The notes below the pieces were generated by a model. That model did no database searches, had not been told where the DNA came from, and worked only from the letters and a program-made list of their open reading frames with translations. Both the position numbers and the translations under genes were made by a program. From Plantibacter sp050587525 (GTDB lineage Bacteria > Actinomycetota > Actinomycetes > Actinomycetales > Microbacteriaceae): 64,000 bases of DNA. Numbering within the stretch: the first letter of the stretch is position 1; each line of letters opens with the position of its first letter. The DNA lies in the NCBI RefSeq assembly GCF_050587525.1, contig NZ_JBOBFT010000015.1, positions 52,082 to 116,081 of the forward strand. Direction: 5' to 3'. Below are positions 17,490-27,226 of this stretch, in pieces.

Positions 17490-20243
17490 TCAGCGGGGTG
17501 CTCCGCCTGCTCGCGTGGCGAACGTGGGTTCGGCGGTTCGCGTGCGGAGATGGTCGGGGTCGTCGGGGAACGTGATCGTGACGTGCGCCGAGCCGGTCCC
17601 GTCGACTTGGCCGTCACGCGCGACGACGCCGATCTGGTTGTCCTTGATGGACGCCCAGAACCCGGCCGCCGTCGGGAGGCTGGTCCTGGCGGACACGATG
17701 ATGCGGAGCGAGGAGGAGCCGTCCGCGTGATCGGTGATTTCGCAGACCGTGCTGGCGTAGTTGTTGACGCGATGTTGGATCGGCCCGCCGCGATGGCACC
17801 AGCCGTACGCGTTCGTGAATTCCAATGAGGCGGGGAGATCCGCGGTGATGACGAACTGTTCGCCGGCCAGCACCCGGGGTGTGTCGGCGGGGGCGGCGTC
17901 GCCGTCGAAGAAGTCGAACTCGATGGCGCCCTCTGCTCCGTCGATGAAGGATTCGCTGAGGAACGGCTTCATCGAGGGGGCGTGGATGCCGTAGCCGTTC
18001 GGTGTCGGTGCTTGCAGGGGGACGATCGCGCGGCGGTGTTCGGAACCGGATTGTTCGATCGAGGTGTCGAGGGTGATGATGACGTCGCCCGACACCGTGT
18101 CGTCGGCCGTGTCGTGAACCACGGGGATCGTGAGCGGGAGGCTCTGGTCGAGCATGATCCATCCCTCCGACGGGCCGGTGCGTGTCAACGTGTACGTGAT
18201 CGTGCGGCCGTCGATTGCGCATGAGCCGGTGAAGCCCGCGTAGCGGTCGGGTTCGGTGCACACGTTCGCGGTGTCGACCGTCGGTGCATCGGTGTACGCG
18301 AGTCCTTCCGGGAGATCGACGCGGTAGGTGAGGGTGTCGCCCGCGTCGACGGCGAAGGGCCAGAAGCCGGGTTCGTTGTTGCCGGGATCGCTGAACCAGC
18401 TCACCTGGCCCTCCGGGATCGTGCCGGGATCGCCGGAGCGGGTGCCGGCCTCCGCTCGCCAGGTCCCGAGGGAGGAGGACTCGTTGTCGATCGTGATGAC
18501 GTCCGCGTCGCCCTGCCGGAACGGGCGGACCACGGCGTGCGCTCTGCTGCTCGCGATCGTCGCGGTGAGCTGGTGGGTCGCGTCCGTCGAGGTCGAGGCG
18601 GATCGCACGCGCACGTGGACGCCGTCCGCGAGGAGGGTGTTCGGCACGTTGCGCAGTGCTCGGGTGGTGAGCGTGAGGGTGGTCGCGCCGGTCGCGTCGT
18701 CGACCGAGGCGGTGCAGTCGGGGGCGCTGAGGTAGCCGTCGAGGTCGGACCCCCAGGCGTCCTGCTGGTCGCACCAGTTCCGGGTCGTGTCGCCGTGCCA
18801 CGCCTCGGTCCGCTCCGTCTCGACGGTGAACGCGGTGCCGAGGTTCAGGGTCATCGTCAACCGGTCCCCGGACCGGACGATGTCCCACAGGGTCGTGGGC
18901 GGGGTCCCCGGGAAGAAGTCGAAGGTCAAGCGCCCGCGGCCGTCGTTCGCGAACGACTGCCCCACGTACGGAGTGACCGCGAGATCATGGACGCCCAAGC
19001 CCGCCCGGTAGTCGCCCCAAATCCACACTGGCGGCGCCGTCTGGGCCACGGGGCGTGACCCGAGCTGGTCCATGTCCACGCTGAGCGACACTCGCGGCTC
19101 CACGTACACTGCCGGGCCGGGAGGCTGCTTGCCGATCAACGGAATCGCCGCCGTCGCGCCGATGGGGCGGTCGTCCACGACATCGGGACCGGTCCTCGTG
19201 GTGATGAAGGAGATCGTGCGCCCGACGACCTCGCATCTGATGTCGTATCCGGGAACCGTGCGGGCGCACGAATTCTCGGTCGTCGAAGCCGGATCCGGGT
19301 GGGGGTCGAACACGAGACTGGTGTTGGCGTCGCCGAGACCGTCGATCGTGTAGGTGAACGACTCGCCCGTCCTCATCGTGACGCCACGGCTCTCCGTGCC
19401 GCCGAGACCGGTCTCGAACCTCACGTAGCCCTGCTCGCCCGGGTACCAGATGTTGTTGCTCGACGGCGTGGTCTGCGCGGCGGTCGCATTCCGCACGTCG
19501 AGGGACGAGGCCAGACCGACTGCGGTCGTGAACGGCAGCTCCGCGGAGCGGTCACGGAAGTGGTCTGCATCGTCCGGGAACGCGATCGTGAGGTGCGCGG
19601 TGTCGGAACCGGCCACCTGTCCGGCCTCCGCGACGACCCCGATCGTGTTCGCCTTCAGAGCGCTCCACTGCGCCGCCGACGTCAGGTCGGCCTTCGCCGT
19701 CAGCGTCGTGCGAACAGCCGACGAGCCGTCGGGTCGTTCCTCGGTCGAACACGCAGCGGTCACGACGTTGCGCGCGCCGCCCGTCGCGCCGGGGTCGCAC
19801 CAACCGAAGGTCGAGGACGGCCGCAACGACGACGGCAACTCGGTGACGATCTCGATGTGGTCACCAGCCTTCACGGCCGGGAAGGGGTTCGGAGCCGACG
19901 TCGCCGCGAAGAGGGAGAAGGTGATCTGCCCTTGCGCGCCGTCGACGAATGAACGACCGGTGGCAGGGCTGATCTTCGCCGTGTGGACGCCGTAGGGATC
20001 GCTCGCCTTCGTGTCCGTGACGAACCGATTGCCCGGCACGGAGCTTCGACCGGTGACTGCCGCGGCGAGCTGATCGACGGGCACGACAGCGACCGTGGCG
20101 AGCAGTGCGGCAGCGGCGACGAGCATCCCACGCTGCACCTTCGAGCGGTAGCGGGGATCGATGCGTGGTGCGGGTCTGTTCCGTGGACCGGTCGCAGCGC
20201 CGGGGCTGCCGGCGGGGCGGGTCGGCCTGATCGGGCTCGTCAT
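17490..20243 (-). CDS. large exported repeat protein A of the SipW locus (2.5 modules)
   Basis: 917 residues. A Pro/Arg-rich cytoplasmic head and a membrane segment (about 39-62) precede an extracellular region of repeats. Module starts at about residues 85 (YGVHTAKISPATGRSFVDGA), 418 (LGVHDLAVTPYVGQSF) and 751 (YGIHAPSMKPFLSESFIDGA) are spaced by about 333 residues; the third is half length. Conserved points include F-FF after the start, GWC/NWC, other paired cysteines and the phrase TRTGP near each half-module end. No known family was recognised. The ATG overlaps the stop of the upstream paralogue (ATGA), which places it last in the sipW operon. A surface or matrix structural role is inferred from context. 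Confidence 0.75.
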   Translation of the reverse strand: MTSPIRPTRPAGSPGAATGPRNRPAPRIDPRYRSKVQRGMLVAAAALLATVAVVPVDQLAAAVTGRSSVPGNRFVTDTKASDPYGVHTAKISPATGRSFVDGAQGQITFSLFAATSAPNPFPAVKAGDHIEIVTELPSSLRPSSTFGWCDPGATGGARNVVTAACSTEERPDGSSAVRTTLTAKADLTSAAQWSALKANTIGVVAEAGQVAGSDTAHLTIAFPDDADHFRDRSAELPFTTAVGLASSLDVRNATAAQTTPSSNNIWYPGEQGYVRFETGLGGTESRGVTMRTGESFTYTIDGLGDANTSLVFDPHPDPASTTENSCARTVPGYDIRCEVVGRTISFITTRTGPDVVDDRPIGATAAIPLIGKQPPGPAVYVEPRVSLSVDMDQLGSRPVAQTAPPVWIWGDYRAGLGVHDLAVTPYVGQSFANDGRGRLTFDFFPGTPPTTLWDIVRSGDRLTMTLNLGTAFTVETERTEAWHGDTTRNWCDQQDAWGSDLDGYLSAPDCTASVDDATGATTLTLTTRALRNVPNTLLADGVHVRVRSASTSTDATHQLTATIASSRAHAVVRPFRQGDADVITIDNESSSLGTWRAEAGTRSGDPGTIPEGQVSWFSDPGNNEPGFWPFAVDAGDTLTYRVDLPEGLAYTDAPTVDTANVCTEPDRYAGFTGSCAIDGRTITYTLTRTGPSEGWIMLDQSLPLTIPVVHDTADDTVSGDVIITLDTSIEQSGSEHRRAIVPLQAPTPNGYGIHAPSMKPFLSESFIDGAEGAIEFDFFDGDAAPADTPRVLAGEQFVITADLPASLEFTNAYGWCHRGGPIQHRVNNYASTVCEITDHADGSSSLRIIVSARTSLPTAAGFWASIKDNQIGVVARDGQVDGTGSAHVTITFPDDPDHLRTRTAEPTFATRAGGAPR

Positions 20244-22505
20244 GAGGCGGGCTCCTGGATGTCGGGGGACGCGTCGCCGGAGACGACGTCGGTCGATGTG
20301 GTGTGAACGGGGGCGAGTGCTCGACGGTGGTCGGACCCGGACTGGACGATCGTCGTGGTGAGCGTGATCTCGACGTCGTCGTCCACCGTCGAGCCGGGAC
20401 TCGTCGGCCGGACGGGGATCGAGAAGGGCAGAGACGCATCGAAGGAGTACGCGGCATCGTCCGGTCCTGTGCGGGTGAGCGCGACCTCGACGGACGAGTC
20501 GGTGGTCACGCAGGAGACGCTGAAACCGGTGTACCGGTCGGGGAGCGCGCAGACGTCGTCCGCCCCTGTACTCGAGACCGACGGGCAGTTCGACGCGGTA
20601 GGTGATCACGTCACCCGTCGTGACGGAGATCGGGCCCGACGGGCCGCCGTCCGCGCCAGGCTTTGCCGTCCAGGTGACGTGGCCGTCGGGTGCCGCGGCG
20701 ACGTCGGAGCGATCGGCGCCCTCGGCGCCCTCAGCGCCCTGCTCACCGACGGCGTTCGACGACGGGAGAAGCGCTTCGGCGTTCCACACGCCGAGGCCAG
20801 ACGACTGGCCCTCGATCGTCGGCGTCCGGACCGTCCTCTGCCGGTTGTTCGTGACCGTGCCGAACCGCGAACTCGCAAGGGTGACGACGAGCTGCTCGGT
20901 GCCCGCGGAGAGCGCCGTCCCGGCATCCACGCGAAGCCGGAATCCGTCGCTGAACCGCTCGTTGGGAACCGTCTGGAGCGCGGACGTCGTCACCGTGGTC
21001 ACGGCGTTCCCGCTCGTCGGATCGATCGACGTCGAACACGTCGGGACGCTCAGATACCCGTCCAGCAGTGGTCCCCATGGGGCGCTTCCATCGCACCAGT
21101 TGCGACTCGGATCGTCCTGCTCCGGGCCCGACGAGGCGTCGGACGCACGGAACCGTGCACCGGACTCGACGGTGACCGTCAACGTGTCACCCGACTCGAC
21201 GAGCGTGTACGCCGGGACGGAGGAACGGTCCTCGAAGAAGTCGAAGGAGAGGTGTCCTCTGCCGCCGCCGGCGAATGAGGACCCGACGTACGGGGCAAGC
21301 GCGGGTCTCGCGATGGTGAGCCCCGTGCGCGGGTACCCGTGCGTGATGAACTGCGCAATGCCGAGGTTGGGGCGGGAACCCCATTGCTCCGCATTGGCGG
21401 TGAGGGTCACCTGAACGGTCGTTGAGATGGGAGCGTAGCTCGTGGACGCGTACGTGCTCTTGATGGGCACGTACACGCGGTCCGCGATGGGACGGTCGTT
21501 GACGATGTCCGGTCCGGTGCGCGTGGTGATCAGCCGGATGGCGGTCCCGACCACGTCGCAGCGGATGTCGTAGCCGTCCAGTGCGCGCGCGCAGGCGTCC
21601 GGTCTCGACGGATCGGGGGTGCGAGTGGGATCGTAGACGAGCGTTCCCGTGCCGCCCGTCATGGACGGCATCCGGATGGCGTAGGTGAAGGACTCACCGG
21701 TCCGCAGCGTCACTCCACGGTTGGCGGGGTCCGCCAGGTTCGTCTCGAAATTCACGTACCCCGTGTCGTGCGTGTAATAGCTCGGAGTCCCCGTGCCGCC
21801 GTCGACGGTGACCTGGGCGTTGCGCACATCGAGGTCGGTGGCCACGCCCACGGCGGTCGTGAAGGGCAGCTCCTGCGTCGACCGACGGAAGTGGCCCACG
21901 TCGTCGGGGAATTCGACGGTGATGAGCGCTCGACCGGCTCCGACGACCTGGCCGTCTCTCCCTCGCACGCCGATCGAGTTCTCCCGGAGGTACACCCAGT
22001 GCGACGAGGTGAGATTGCGCTTCGCCGTGAGGACGACATCGACTCGGGTGCTCCCGTTCGAGTGCTCGATCGTCGTGCACTCCGCGCTCAGATACACGCG
22101 GGGTGTTCCTCCCGCGGTGGGATTGCACCATCCGGAGGTGGTGTCCAGCCCCAGGGTCGCGGGGAGTTCGAGGGAGAGGCGGATCTGCTGTCCGATCTTC
22201 ACGGTGGGCACGAGGGCGGGCGCAACGGTGCCGAGGAAGAACTGGAAGGAGACGGCGCCCTTCGCGCGGTCGATGAACGAGTCGCCGACGAACGGGGCGA
22301 GCCGTGCCTCGTGCATCCCGTACGGTTCCGCTGCCGCCGGATCGGTCACGTACCGGTTGTTCGCGATCTCCTCGCGGGAGGTTTCGACGGCCCCTCCCGA
22401 GGTGATCGTCGTCATCGAGATCGCGATGAGGGTCAGAGCGGACAAGGCGAGGAGCGCACGGCGACTGAATCGCACCCGCAGCGGTGCGCGATGGACGCCG
22501 CTCAT
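20240..22505 (-). pseudogene. large exported repeat protein B of the SipW locus, with a one-base frameshift
   Basis: A paralogue of the protein at 17490 with an N-terminal signal anchor (LLALSALTLIAISM) and two modules, starting near residues 62 (YGMHEARLAPFVGDSFIDRA) and 397. Homology runs in one frame to about 20567 and then in the next frame down to a stop at 20240. Removing one C from the run at 20563-20566 restores GLEYRADDVCALPDRYTGF, matching GLAYTD...CTEPDRYAGF in the paralogue. Without that correction, the first frame has no stop and reads into the gene at 17490, giving one 1671-residue fusion. It could be a sequencing error, a true mutation or phase variation. Intact length would be about 754 residues. 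Confidence 0.72.
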
Positions 22506-23191
22506 GAAGCGGTGTCCGGTCTCGCGGTCGTCGTCGCGCTCGAGTTCCCTGCTCGATCGACGGGTTCCGCACGGCGGCGTGCCATCCAGGCGAGGAACCC
22601 TCCGGTGAGGAGCGCGAAGATCGCCGTGGGCAGGAAGCGAAGTGCGTCGGTCCCGGTGAACGGGAGGTCGCCGTCCTGCGCGGGGCCGGTGCCGGCGTCG
22701 AGGGCATGGAACTGGAAGTCGACGACCGTCGTCGCCGCGTCCATGGGCGGCGTGTCGGTGGGGAGCAGGACGCCGACGCAGATGGTCCGGCTGGTGCCCG
22801 CGGCGACGGACTCCTGGTCGACACGGCGCACGTCGGTCAACGCGATCATCTCCGCTCCGTGCATGATCGAGGCGTCGCACGAGGCGTAGTCGCCCGTCGC
22901 GTGCAACTCGAGGGTGTCCATCCGGTGGTCGCCGGGGGCGTCGTTGGAGAGGGCGACGCTCAACTGCACGTCCAAGTCGCTCGCGGAGGTGTTGGACACG
23001 GTCAGTTCGCGGACTTCCGGCACCCCCGTCTCGAGGGCGACGTCGAAGAGCGCGTTCCCGGGGGTCACGACGAGGCCGCCGACTGGCGACGTCTCGGTCG
23101 TTGGGGCGGCGTTGGCTGCGGTGCCGAAGCCGGTGGCGAGCGTCGCTGCCGCCGCGAGGGTGGCGAATGTGGTGGCGAGGGGGCGGGTCAT
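22502..23191 (-). CDS. LPFTG cell-wall-anchored protein of the SipW locus
   Basis: 229 residues: Sec signal peptide (cleavage near AANAAPT), a beta-rich middle in which VVTPGNALFDV and REVTVSN-like LTVSNTSASDLDVQLSV resemble camelysin/TasA-type strands, two cysteines (YASCDASI and TICVGV), then the sortase signal DLPFTG, a hydrophobic helix and a basic tail. It should be covalently linked to peptidoglycan and could anchor a surface structure formed by the neighbouring exported proteins. It overlaps both neighbours by ATGA junctions (upstream signal peptidase gene, downstream repeat protein). Confidence 0.82.
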   Translation of the reverse strand: MTRPLATTFATLAAAATLATGFGTAANAAPTTETSPVGGLVVTPGNALFDVALETGVPEVRELTVSNTSASDLDVQLSVALSNDAPGDHRMDTLELHATGDYASCDASIMHGAEMIALTDVRRVDQESVAAGTSRTICVGVLLPTDTPPMDAATTVVDFQFHALDAGTGPAQDGDLPFTGTDALRFLPTAIFALLTGGFLAWMARRRAEPVDRAGNSSATTTARPDTAS

Positions 23192-23904
23192 GCGTTGGCT
23201 CCGGTCTGCGGGGAGGACTGCGATGCGGTGGAGGGCTGGTCCGTGGTGGAGGACTGGTCCGTGGTGAGTGACGGGGACGCGTCCGGCGGCTGCGGTGTGC
23301 GCGTGGGTGGGGCGGGTGCGAGGATCGCGTCGAACGCGTCGATCCCGGTTGCGTGGGACGGATCCGTCGAGGGGGCTGCTGCGGTCCGCTCCGGCGCCAC
23401 CGTCACGGGCTGTCCGGCGGCGCGACGTCCGCGAGGCTTCTTCGGTGTCGAGAAGAGGAACGCCGGGACGATGAGCGCGACGAGTGCGATGCGTCCATAG
23501 AGGTTCTGAGTCAGGTGGTACAGCACGGCGGTGGAACCCTGGATCGCGAGGCGAGGCGTCCCCATGACCTGTGCCTGGGTGACGGGGGACGGATCCGCGA
23601 TCTCGTTCCCGTCGCCTTTGAGGGTGGTTCCGGCGTCGGTGATCTCGTGGACGCGGTGCACGTACTGCTGTGCCTTGTTGCCGGGGGTGACGGAGACGAC
23701 CACGATCTGGTCCTGCGTCTGGAGTTCCGTGCCGGTGGGTTTCTGCACGACGAGGACGTCGCCGACCTGGTAGGCGGGGCGCATGGAGGCGCCGGTGACG
23801 GTCATGAAGTAGTCGCCTGTGATGCGTTCCCAGGCGAAGGGCGCCGCGAGGATGAGGAGGGCGACGACCGCGACGACTCGGGCGACGAGCAGGGTGAGCT
23901 TCAT
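23188..23904 (-). CDS. SipW-like (ER-type) signal peptidase I
   Basis: 238 residues. One N-terminal TM (about 5-27), the catalytic serine in TGASMRPAYQVGDVLVV, and histidine in YVHRVHEI where bacterial P-type enzymes carry lysine. Ser/His is the archaeal/ER and SipW signature (family knowledge). GDGNEIADP matches box E. A second TM (about 140-160) is followed by a long Ser/Thr/Pro/Gln tail. SipW-type peptidases process a dedicated set of exported proteins, here most likely the fibre-like protein encoded just upstream at 24025. It is coupled to the LPFTG gene by ATGA. Confidence 0.88.
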   Translation of the reverse strand: MKLTLLVARVVAVVALLILAAPFAWERITGDYFMTVTGASMRPAYQVGDVLVVQKPTGTELQTQDQIVVVSVTPGNKAQQYVHRVHEITDAGTTLKGDGNEIADPSPVTQAQVMGTPRLAIQGSTAVLYHLTQNLYGRIALVALIVPAFLFSTPKKPRGRRAAGQPVTVAPERTAAAPSTDPSHATGIDAFDAILAPAPPTRTPQPPDASPSLTTDQSSTTDQPSTASQSSPQTGANA

Positions 23905-23975
23905 GGAGTCTTCTCGGGGAGGGCGAGCGAACAGGTGTGGGGTGTCTTGGCCGTCGTCATCCGCGAAGATGAGGG

Positions 23976-24012
23976 TGCGGCTCCGAGACGCTAGGGGTGT
24001 CTCGGAGCCGCA
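23976..24012 (-). terminator. hairpin between the fibre-like gene and the signal peptidase gene
   Basis: TGCGGCTCCGAGAC (23976-23989) pairs perfectly with 23999-24012 across a 9-base loop. It lies just downstream of the stop at 24025 and upstream of the signal peptidase start at 23904, both on the minus strand. It would stop most transcripts after the first gene and let a fraction read into the sipW operon, giving an excess of the structural subunit. Confidence 0.7.
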
Positions 24013-24024
24013 CTGGCGCCGGTC

Positions 24025-24579
24025 TTACGGAGCTGCGATGGTGTCGAACTGGAAGTCGACGGTCGCGGTCGCGTCGTCGCCGAGGCTCGCGTCCCAGTCG
24101 CTGATCTGTGCGACGAACACGTCGAGACGGACGGTCACTTCGCCGCCGGCGGGCACGGTGATGAGGTTCGCGGCCGGAAGGGCCATGTTCGAGAGCTTGC
24201 CCGAGGCCGTCTCGACGCCGGCGACGTTGATGCGGGTCGAGAGCGAGTTCGTCAGCGCGTCGGACTTGTTGCCGCCCGTGTGGACGAGCGACTTGATGTT
24301 GACGGTGACGTCCTTGCCGCCGGTGGCGGGGTCGGAGAGGTTCGTGAGCGTGTAGTACTTCGACTCGACCTCGCCGGCTGCGGTGCCGCTGAAGACGGCG
24401 GACATGGCGTCTCCGTCGACCTCGATGAGGGGCAGCGGCTCGGTGACCTCTTCCGAGGCGAAGGTGTTGCCGAAGATCGTGGACTGAGCGGTCACGAGGG
24501 CGCCACCGGTGCTGACGCCGGCGATGAGGAGGACGGACGCGCCGGCGATGATGGCGCGCTTACGGGTGATGGTGGTCAT
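24025..24579 (-). CDS. SipW-dependent TasA/camelysin-like exported protein
   Basis: 184 residues. The N-terminus (TTITRKRAIIAGASVLLIAGVSTGGALVTAQS...FGNTFAS) fits the alternate signal peptides cut by SipW-type peptidases. The mature part is beta-rich, with PLPLIEVDG, YYTLTNLSD and VDFQFDT as probable strands, and lacks cysteines. By analogy to TasA and camelysin it may be the main subunit of an extracellular fibre (inference). It is the first gene of the locus and is separated from the signal peptidase by a hairpin. ATG 24579 is the natural start. Confidence 0.78.
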   Translation of the reverse strand: MTTITRKRAIIAGASVLLIAGVSTGGALVTAQSTIFGNTFASEEVTEPLPLIEVDGDAMSAVFSGTAAGEVESKYYTLTNLSDPATGGKDVTVNIKSLVHTGGNKSDALTNSLSTRINVAGVETASGKLSNMALPAANLITVPAGGEVTVRLDVFVAQISDWDASLGDDATATVDFQFDTIAAP

Positions 24580-24901
24580 GGGATGTGCTTCTCCAGGTTG
24601 CGTCGGAGGGGCTCCGACGGCGGGCAGAATGAGCGGCTTCGGATGAAACCATGAAGAGTATGACATCCAAAATATTGGAACGCCAGTTGCGTATTACCGA
24701 TCAGATGTGAGGTACCTTCAGCGGCCGCGTGTCGGCTCCGCACGGGGCCGGTGCGCAGCCGTGCGCCCTCATATTTTCGGCAGTTGATCTGCGTCTGTCT
24801 CCGAATCACTCGAAGTCAATATGTGATGGGTGTCTGATCAGCGGGTGTTTCGACTGCGCGTCCTGCACGGTCCACAGCACGCTCGCGCGCACCGACGGGG
24901 A
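24580..24901. promoter_or_regulatory. AT-rich upstream region of the SipW locus
   Basis: 322 bases without a gene. The part at about 24640-24720 is much richer in A/T than its surroundings (ATCCAAAATATTGGAAC, GCGTATTACCGATC) and lies 60-140 bases upstream of the fibre-like gene on the minus strand, so it probably holds its promoter. A small dyad CCAA-N4-TTGG sits at about 24668. A second AT-rich patch lies near 24770-24830. No exact -35/-10 pair is claimed. Confidence 0.5.
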
Positions 24902-26371
24902 TCACGGGCGGGAAGGCGAAATGGGCGATGGTGGGAACGGGAGTCGGAGATGCATCGTCGTGCCGGTGGAGCCCTGGGCCGGGACTTCGAGAGAGAGGCC
25001 GGACGGTGCGGAGACGGCGGTCAGTGTGCCGCCGAGGCGCTCAGCGGTCTGCTTCGCCATCGCGAGACCGATGCCGGAACCCGGCTGACGGACGGACGGG
25101 TCGACGCGGTAGGAGCGGTCGAAGACGTGAGGGAGCGCCTCGGCAGGGATGCCGGGGCCGTGGTCGGCGACGGCCACGTGCCAAGCATCGGCGTCCTCGC
25201 CGGCCTCGACCCGCACGACGCCGTCCGCCGGTCCGTACTTGGCGGCGTTGTCCAGCAGGTTGAGGATCGCCCGTACGAGCAGGTCGTGGTCGCCGACCGC
25301 CTGGCGGCGCGCTCCGAATCGCTCGTCGAGGACGAACTCCGTCTGCCAGCGGCGACGCGCTGCGCGCACAGCGTCCTGGACGACTCGGCTCGGCGAGTAC
25401 TCGGTCTGGGCGAGCGCCGTCGTCGTCGCGAGGTCCGTGATGTTGTGCACGAGCCGCGCCATGTCTGCCGTCTCGTGGCGTGCGTCGGCGAGCAGGCGTT
25501 CGCGCAGCTCCGGCGGCAAACCGTCGCGTTCGAGGAGCTCGAGGTTCGTGGACAGGGCGGTGAGCGGACTCCGGAGGTCGTGGGAGGCGTCCTCGATGAG
25601 ATGTCGTCTCGCGGCCTCGGCGCGATCGAGCCGGGCGAGCATGTCGTCGATAGCGACCGAGAGTCGGCCGAGTTCGTCGGTGCGGGGGAGCGAGACGCGG
25701 CCGGTCGGGTCGCCTGCTCCGACGACGTGCTCCGCCGCACCGGTGAGACGGAGGATCGGCCGGACCGTCCGCCCGGCGACGACTGCGCTTACGAGGGCGG
25801 CGCCCGACACCGTGGCGAGGCCGGCGAAGGCGAGGATCGCGAGCAGGCGGCCGACGGCCCGGTCGACGATCTCTGTGGGGGAGGCCGAGACGAGCGCGCG
25901 ACCGTCGGCGAGCGGGGTCGTGAGGACGCGGACCGCGACCGGGCCGTGCTCGGTCTGGATGGTCTCGTCGGACCACAGCGAATCCGCGGCCGACCACAGC
26001 GCGCCGTCGTCGCCCGGCGACCGGGACTCTCCGGTCAACGCGAGCTGCTTCTGCGTGATCTCCAACCCGATCGTCGAGCGACCGGCCGGGGTGTCTGCAT
26101 CGATGACGACGGTGCACGCCGGCTCGGTCGAATAGGCGCACGTGCCGCTCGCCACGTAGTCGGCGTTCGTATTCAGGAGTGACACGACGCGGTTCGCCTC
26201 TCGTTGCAAGGCGACGTCGTGGGTGGAGCGCAGCAGCATCGTCCCGAACGCACCCACGGCGATGACGAGCGCGAGGACCGCGAGGGCGACGGTCCCGGCG
26301 ATCGCGAGCGTGAACCTGCCGCGGATGCCGAGCGGGCGATGGGGGCGCGGCGATCCCTCTGCGGCCGTCAC
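24902..26371 (-). CDS. sensor histidine kinase beside the SipW locus
   Basis: 489 residues. Two TM helices (about 18-42 and 165-190) flank an extracytoplasmic domain of about 125 residues with two cysteines (TCAYSTEPACTV). HAMP, then HisKA with SHDLRSPLTAL, then HATPase with LLDNAAKYGP and GPGIPAEALPHVFDR. GTG 26371 overlaps the stop of the response regulator (GTGA), so the pair is co-translated. The kinase gene ends 322 bases upstream of the fibre-like gene, in the same orientation, so control of that locus is plausible but not shown. Confidence 0.9.
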   Translation of the reverse strand: MTAAEGSPRPHRPLGIRGRFTLAIAGTVALAVLALVIAVGAFGTMLLRSTHDVALQREANRVVSLLNTNADYVASGTCAYSTEPACTVVIDADTPAGRSTIGLEITQKQLALTGESRSPGDDGALWSAADSLWSDETIQTEHGPVAVRVLTTPLADGRALVSASPTEIVDRAVGRLLAILAFAGLATVSGAALVSAVVAGRTVRPILRLTGAAEHVVGAGDPTGRVSLPRTDELGRLSVAIDDMLARLDRAEAARRHLIEDASHDLRSPLTALSTNLELLERDGLPPELRERLLADARHETADMARLVHNITDLATTTALAQTEYSPSRVVQDAVRAARRRWQTEFVLDERFGARRQAVGDHDLLVRAILNLLDNAAKYGPADGVVRVEAGEDADAWHVAVADHGPGIPAEALPHVFDRSYRVDPSVRQPGSGIGLAMAKQTAERLGGTLTAVSAPSGLSLEVPAQGSTGTTMHLRLPFPPSPISPSRP

Positions 26372-27066
26372 GGTTTCGACGCCCGGTAGCCGAGCCCCCG
26401 CACCGTGTGGATGAAGCGTGGTCGGCCACCGGCCTCGAGCTTCGCGCGGAGCGAGGAGACGGCGACCTCGATCACGTTCGAGTGCGGTGTCCACCCCGGG
26501 CCCCAGACGGCATCGGCGAGGATGTCCCGCGTGATGGTCTGTTCGGGGTGATCGAGCAGCGTATGGAGGATCGTCGTCTCGATCGCGCGCAGTTGGATCG
26601 TCTCGCCGTCCACATGCACCACGCGTGAGGCTGCGTCGAGGGCCACTCCCGGGATCGCGTCCGCGTGGCCGTTCGCGCCCCCGCTCGGCTCCAGCCGTCT
26701 GGCGAGTGCGCGCACTCGCGCGAACAGTTCCGGGAGCGCGAACGGCTTGGTGAGGTAGTCGTCGGCACCGGCGTCGAGACCTCCCACTCGGTCGCCGATG
26801 GCGTCTCGGGCGGTGAGCATCAGGATCGGCGTGCGGTCTCCGACCGCGCGGATGGCGCGGCAGAAGCCGACTCCGCTTCGGCCAGCCATCATGAGGTCGA
26901 GCACAACGACGTCCGGACCGAAGACGGGGTGGAGGCGGAGGGCGTCGTTTCCGTCGACGGCCGTCTCGACGATGTGGCCTTCGAGGCCGAATGCGGTGGC
27001 GAGGGACGTCCTGATGTCCGGATCATCGTCGACGATCAGGAGGCGGAGAGGGTTCTGCTGGGTCAT
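26368..27066 (-). CDS. OmpR/PhoB-family response regulator
   Basis: 232 residues. The receiver domain has the acidic pair DDDPD near residue 12, the phospho-acceptor Asp in VVLDLMMAGRSG, Thr in MLTARD and Lys in TKPFALPELF. The C-terminal winged helix ends HTVRGLGYRASKP, typical of OmpR-type DNA-binding domains. It is the cognate partner of the overlapping kinase gene at 24902. It is divergent from the CBM2/FnIII gene at 27227, with 160 bases between that include a possible promoter for each. Confidence 0.92.
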   Translation of the reverse strand: MTQQNPLRLLIVDDDPDIRTSLATAFGLEGHIVETAVDGNDALRLHPVFGPDVVVLDLMMAGRSGVGFCRAIRAVGDRTPILMLTARDAIGDRVGGLDAGADDYLTKPFALPELFARVRALARRLEPSGGANGHADAIPGVALDAASRVVHVDGETIQLRAIETTILHTLLDHPEQTITRDILADAVWGPGWTPHSNVIEVAVSSLRAKLEAGGRPRFIHTVRGLGYRASKP

Positions 27067-27226
27067 GCATGCACACTAGACGGCGGTATCTGGAGTTCCT
27101 GTGTGCGTCGATCAACTTTCGGGGACGACGCTGCGAGGTCGAGTTGGTTAACATCAGCTGTCATCCTGAATATGTGATGACGAGTTACTCCGTCTCCCGA
27201 GAAAACCATCTGAAGGAAATCCCCCT

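Noticed and set aside
22506..22880. N-terminal extension of the giant repeat protein
   Set aside because: It overlaps the LPFTG gene in another frame and is Arg/His-rich. The ATGA junction at 22502-22505 marks the true start.
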